Source: Epiperipatus broadwayi
Lineage: Eukaryota > Onychophora > Udeonychophora > Euonychophora > Peripatidae
Reading direction: 5' to 3'
DNA: 64,000 nt
Assembly (NCBI GenBank): GCA_028023455.1
Contig: JAQFVV010012667.1
Coordinates: forward strand, 482,501 to 546,500
The notes under the pieces were generated by a model. It was not told the DNA's origin. It saw nothing but the letters and a program-made list of their open reading frames with translations, and searched no databases. Below are positions 60,897-64,000 of the stretch, one piece after another. A program made the translations under genes and the position numbers. Each line of letters opens with the position of its first letter. Within the stretch, counting starts at the first letter, position 1.

Positions 60897-62269
60897 AATG
60901 CAGCATGAACCTTCTGCAGGTCTACTGGAAAAGTGTAAAGAAGATATGGTACTGGTTAAATTAAACAGCCATTTAGCTTAAGGACAATATTAGATAATGA
61001 TACTGAAGATATAAAATGAATGAAAGATTCACCATATAATAGTTGACCCTGCTGAGAAAACTGATACATGACTCAAAATACAAAGATTAAGTATCTGAAA
61101 ATCACTATTTAAGAATGCATCTAAGAGAACACAATGGCAGATATTAACAAATAATTTTAAATAATTTATATAATTTTTTTTAAATGTAAAATTTCTTACA
61201 ATCAATATTAATATCAATGGTTATTTTTTAAATTTTTATCCTAACTAAGAAGGTGTTGAGGTAGATCGTCTATCTCAATTTATATTTTATATTTAAAAAA
61301 ATATAGTAGATTTATAATTTAAAAAAATATAGTAGTTAGTAATTGTAAATTAAAATTCAGGTTTCACAAATTAAATTTATATTTTTCTATTAAATTTTGC
61401 TTTTAATTATAGGCATACTCACACATCAACAAAGGTTCATATTTAAAATTGAAATTGGGTAAATTTTTAAATTTTGTTTTAAAAAGATAAAAAACTAATT
61501 TATATTTATGAAATTTTTTTTAAAAGTTATGTCCTAGAAACAAAGTTTAACTAAATGTTAATTAAGAAAATTTTGCTAAAATAGTTATCTCATTATTAAG
61601 CGAAATTCTTTGAAAACTAATTTCCTTTATTCGGCTTTGTTTTATGTTTTGGAAAAATTTTAAAAATTTCAATTGAACATATTAGTGATTATGATAACTA
61701 ATTATTGTCTATAAATATGATGTTTACTTATCCGAGGATTTTTTTAAATATATGTTATTAGAAATGATTACTAGCTTGGTTAATTTTATCAGAAAAATAT
61801 ATTTTATAAAATTTGGTAACTGTATAAAAGAGCAGTTTTAGATATAATTTTGTCTTTGGTCCTTCCTAGCTGCTTAGCTCATCATTTATCAGGACCATTT
61901 TTTGCTGTGAACATGAATTCTCAGGAACTTCATATTGTTAACCTTGTGATGCTAAAAAAATACCAAAAAAGTTTATTCCCGGGCAGGGAGCCCATAATCA
62001 TTAGGTGTCAAACATCAGTTGCTGAATTAAATTTATGCCAATCTGTTTCATATATAATATTGCAGTTAAAATAGACATATTTGTCAACAGTAAAAGGAAA
62101 TAAATTTTAAGACAAATTCTAACTGGAAATATAAAACTTGATTGTGACTAAGACTGGAAAATCAGAAACAAAAAAGATTTCAATAGTTAACTATTAAAGA
62201 GCTCTGTTTTTATCATGTCTATAGGAAAATGTGCTTACATAAATTTGATTCTATCTTTTACAGAGGAAT
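60894..62269. other. A+T-rich DNA; less biased patch 61850-62050
   Basis: The patch 61850-62050 has a 74-codon frame without an ATG at its start and with no motif. Nothing else recognised. Confidence 0.5.
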
Positions 62270-62480
62270 GTTGTGCAAGTGCCTATTCATCCAATATCCC
62301 TAGATTAATTTCTAGCTTGTGGCTTTCATTAATGAGGAGATTTGGATCTGAGAGCACTGCACCTACATCTTAGTGGTGCTACTGTATGAAGAGTTTTGCC
62401 TCTGTGAAAAACAGCTTGTGTAAGCATAAAGAATGGTTATTATATGATGTTTGATGGTTTAATTCTATCTTTACAGAGAA
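62270..62480 (-). repeat. HR2 copy, partly inverted
   Basis: A minus-sense ribozyme and its upstream region (62270-62370) are followed by a plus-sense HR2 3' end ('tgtatgaagagttttgcctc', 'cagcttgtgtaagcat'). The plus-sense end aligns with 24060-24175. It therefore looks like another inverted pair with most of one arm deleted. Confidence 0.75.
62291..62345 (-). ncRNA. Decayed hammerhead motif (HR2)
   Basis: Minus strand: TTAATGA for CTGATGA, stem II AGC/GCT around CACAA, GAAA intact, palindrome TTAA instead of CTAG, cleavage TC. Stem I outer CCAAAT/ATTGG-like pairing is partly kept. Confidence 0.5.
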
Positions 62481-63936
62481 ATAATCTCTTCTCAGTTGAA
62501 TTTTGTATTTAGAGTAACCAGTTTATTCACTTTATGAATGATTTAATTTGTTTTTTAAATTATTGTTACCACAAGCCATCTTGTTTAAAGGTATCAAACA
62601 ATTTATTATTTAATTTATGTGATTTTATGTATTTATTTATATTTCATGATAACTTAATTTTAATACTCAGATTTATAATATTTGATTTAGTTTATTGTAT
62701 TTGATATTGTGATGTGCTTTTGGAATATTTTTTTAAAAGATACATTATTGAAAACTTTTCATTATCATTGACAAAGTTCCTTTAAAATTTAGATTGGTAT
62801 AATAGTATACATCTTTGAATAGAAGATAACAGAAAAATCAATTTTGTTCATTTTTTTTCCTTCTAAATAGCTTTACATAATAAATAAGATTTTAATAATG
62901 AAAATTTAGTTTACGTTAAATCAATCTTTCTCCTAAAGAAAAAAGTTTTAAAAACAATATACCAAAATTACAAGCATGTTGAGGCACTAGAATGAGAAGC
63001 TACAATATACAAAAACTTTAGATAAAAAAATAGTTAAAATTTAGTAATCTATTTTAGGATATTTGTCACCATATTGAATTTTTAAAAAACTGATTTGAAA
63101 TATAATTTTCACAATAACTTCAATTTTATTAGAGCAAAATGCTATGACAAATAGTGATCACCATAAGTAAGAAAATAAAATAAATTTCAATATCCAAAAA
63201 AATTATTACTTTATTGTTTGTTGATGATTTCTAATTTATTATTAACTAAGTTTAAAATTAAATCTTCATTTATAATTTCTGTGAATCCCTCACAAAATTC
63301 TTATTCAAACAATATATAATACTTCTTACCTGAAATAATCTATAGCTTCAGAATTTTACAAAAGTAGTTACATAAGAATTATTTATTGTTATCTACTCCA
63401 AAAGTTAAAAAAATCTCAAGGCATCTATAAGAAAAAGATTCATTGGTGGATGGACAGTTGTAATTAAAGCAATTGGCTTCTTGTCTATCCATAACTACAA
63501 ATTGAAGGTGACTGTCTATACCAATGATAAAATAAGTTTTCTCTCTTGATGTTATTTTTTTGTGTATATCAATGATGTTTAGATTTTTTGTGCACACCAG
63601 TGATGCTATCTTGTTATATTTATTGTCTCACAGAGTTATAATTTATTTGCATATAACTCATTTGCTTGCTATAAACATGAAAATAATGTGATGCATAGCA
63701 TGAGTACCAAGATATAATCAAGAATCAGGATTTGATTCTTTGACTGTATACCAATTCTATGTGGTATACATAACCATTGTGTCTATCACCACACACACAT
63801 CACTTGAAACCTCTCTTTATGGGTTTTAAGAGTTTACATTTTTACATGGTACAATGCTCAGTAAATATTTGTGATTGCTTTAGCAACTACAACCTTTCTG
63901 TACATATAATAATTAGTCTTAAAATTTACATTGCAT
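62481..63936. other. A+T-rich DNA, no gene seen
   Basis: The 72-codon frame at 63379-63597 (-) has no recognisable motif. A run of CA repeats lies at 63790-63799. Confidence 0.55.
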
Positions 63937-63939
63937 TGT

Positions 63940-63971
<32 letters not shown>

Positions 63972-64000
63972 CTATATATATATATCTTATATATATATAT
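63937..64000. repeat. (CT)n then (AT)n microsatellite, runs off the window
   Basis: CT repeats with one TTT interruption (63937-63971) are followed by AT runs to the window end. Confidence 0.95.

Noticed and set aside
61850-62074. A 74-codon frame in a less A+T-biased patch
   Set aside because: It has no ATG at its start, no motif and no neighbouring coding segment.

Overview
Very A+T-rich, almost gene-free DNA from an animal genome, probably an invertebrate. The evidence is the set of retroelements: a CR1/Jockey-like LINE, an RTE-like LINE 3' end with an arthropod-style C-terminus, Penelope-like elements (PLEs) with GIY-YIG endonuclease, tRNA-derived SINEs, and huge (AT)n, (AAT)n and (TCTA)n microsatellites. 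I see no intact host gene, no exon/intron structure I can defend and no functional cellular tRNA gene, so the host cannot be named more closely.

Layout. 0-13 kb: unique-looking A+T-rich DNA, one ribozyme-bearing repeat (5.8 kb), a diverged direct repeat (6.7/7.1 kb). 13.6-16.4 kb: (AAT)n, a foldback repeat with two head-to-head hammerhead motifs, (AAT)n, a LINE on the minus strand, (AAT)n. 18.6-22.3 kb: a tRNA-Gly-like SINE, a PLE remnant (minus), and a second PLE 3' fragment (plus) carrying an inverted copy of its own last 268 bp. 23.8-31.5 kb: more foldback repeats. 33.8-36.1 kb: an RTE-like 3' end and a second, decayed copy of the 14.6 kb LINE between two (ATT)n arrays. 36.6-37.8 kb: a decayed lysine-rich reading frame and a GC-richer patch. 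40.8-41.9 kb: a repeat in two direct and one inverted copies. 43.3-46.9 kb: the densest cluster, a large palindrome of ribozyme-bearing units between (AAT)n arrays followed by two more inverted pairs. 47.5 kb: another hammerhead motif. 49.5 and 58.0 kb: SINEs. 52.0 kb: a relative of the 13.8 kb foldback. 55.0-55.5 kb: (TCTA)n. 59.3-60.6 kb: a decayed coiled-coil reading frame. 62.3 kb: a last ribozyme repeat.

Main result. Several short repeat families, which I call HR1 to HR5, share one element readable by eye: a type I hammerhead ribozyme core (CTGANGA, stem II, GAAA) followed by a short self-complementary stem III (CCGG, CTAG, TACGTA, CCATGG or CG), a UH cleavage dinucleotide, and a two-part stem I. 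I count 17 such motifs from intact to decayed, plus ambiguous ones at the 3' ends of the PLEs. Hammerheads are known in PLEs and in short 'retrozyme' elements; the inference here is that these are non-autonomous, PLE-like short retroelements. A short palindromic stem III can pair only between two ribozyme copies, so tandem same-strand units (396 bp apart at 43.4/43.8 kb) could process each other into unit-length RNA.

Two further patterns recur. Most of these loci, and the PLE, are inverted (foldback) duplications around a ribozyme or 3' end. Retroelement pieces are repeatedly sandwiched between (AAT/ATT)n arrays, in one case apparently seeded by the element's own sequence. All reading was by eye; no folding, alignment or database search was run.
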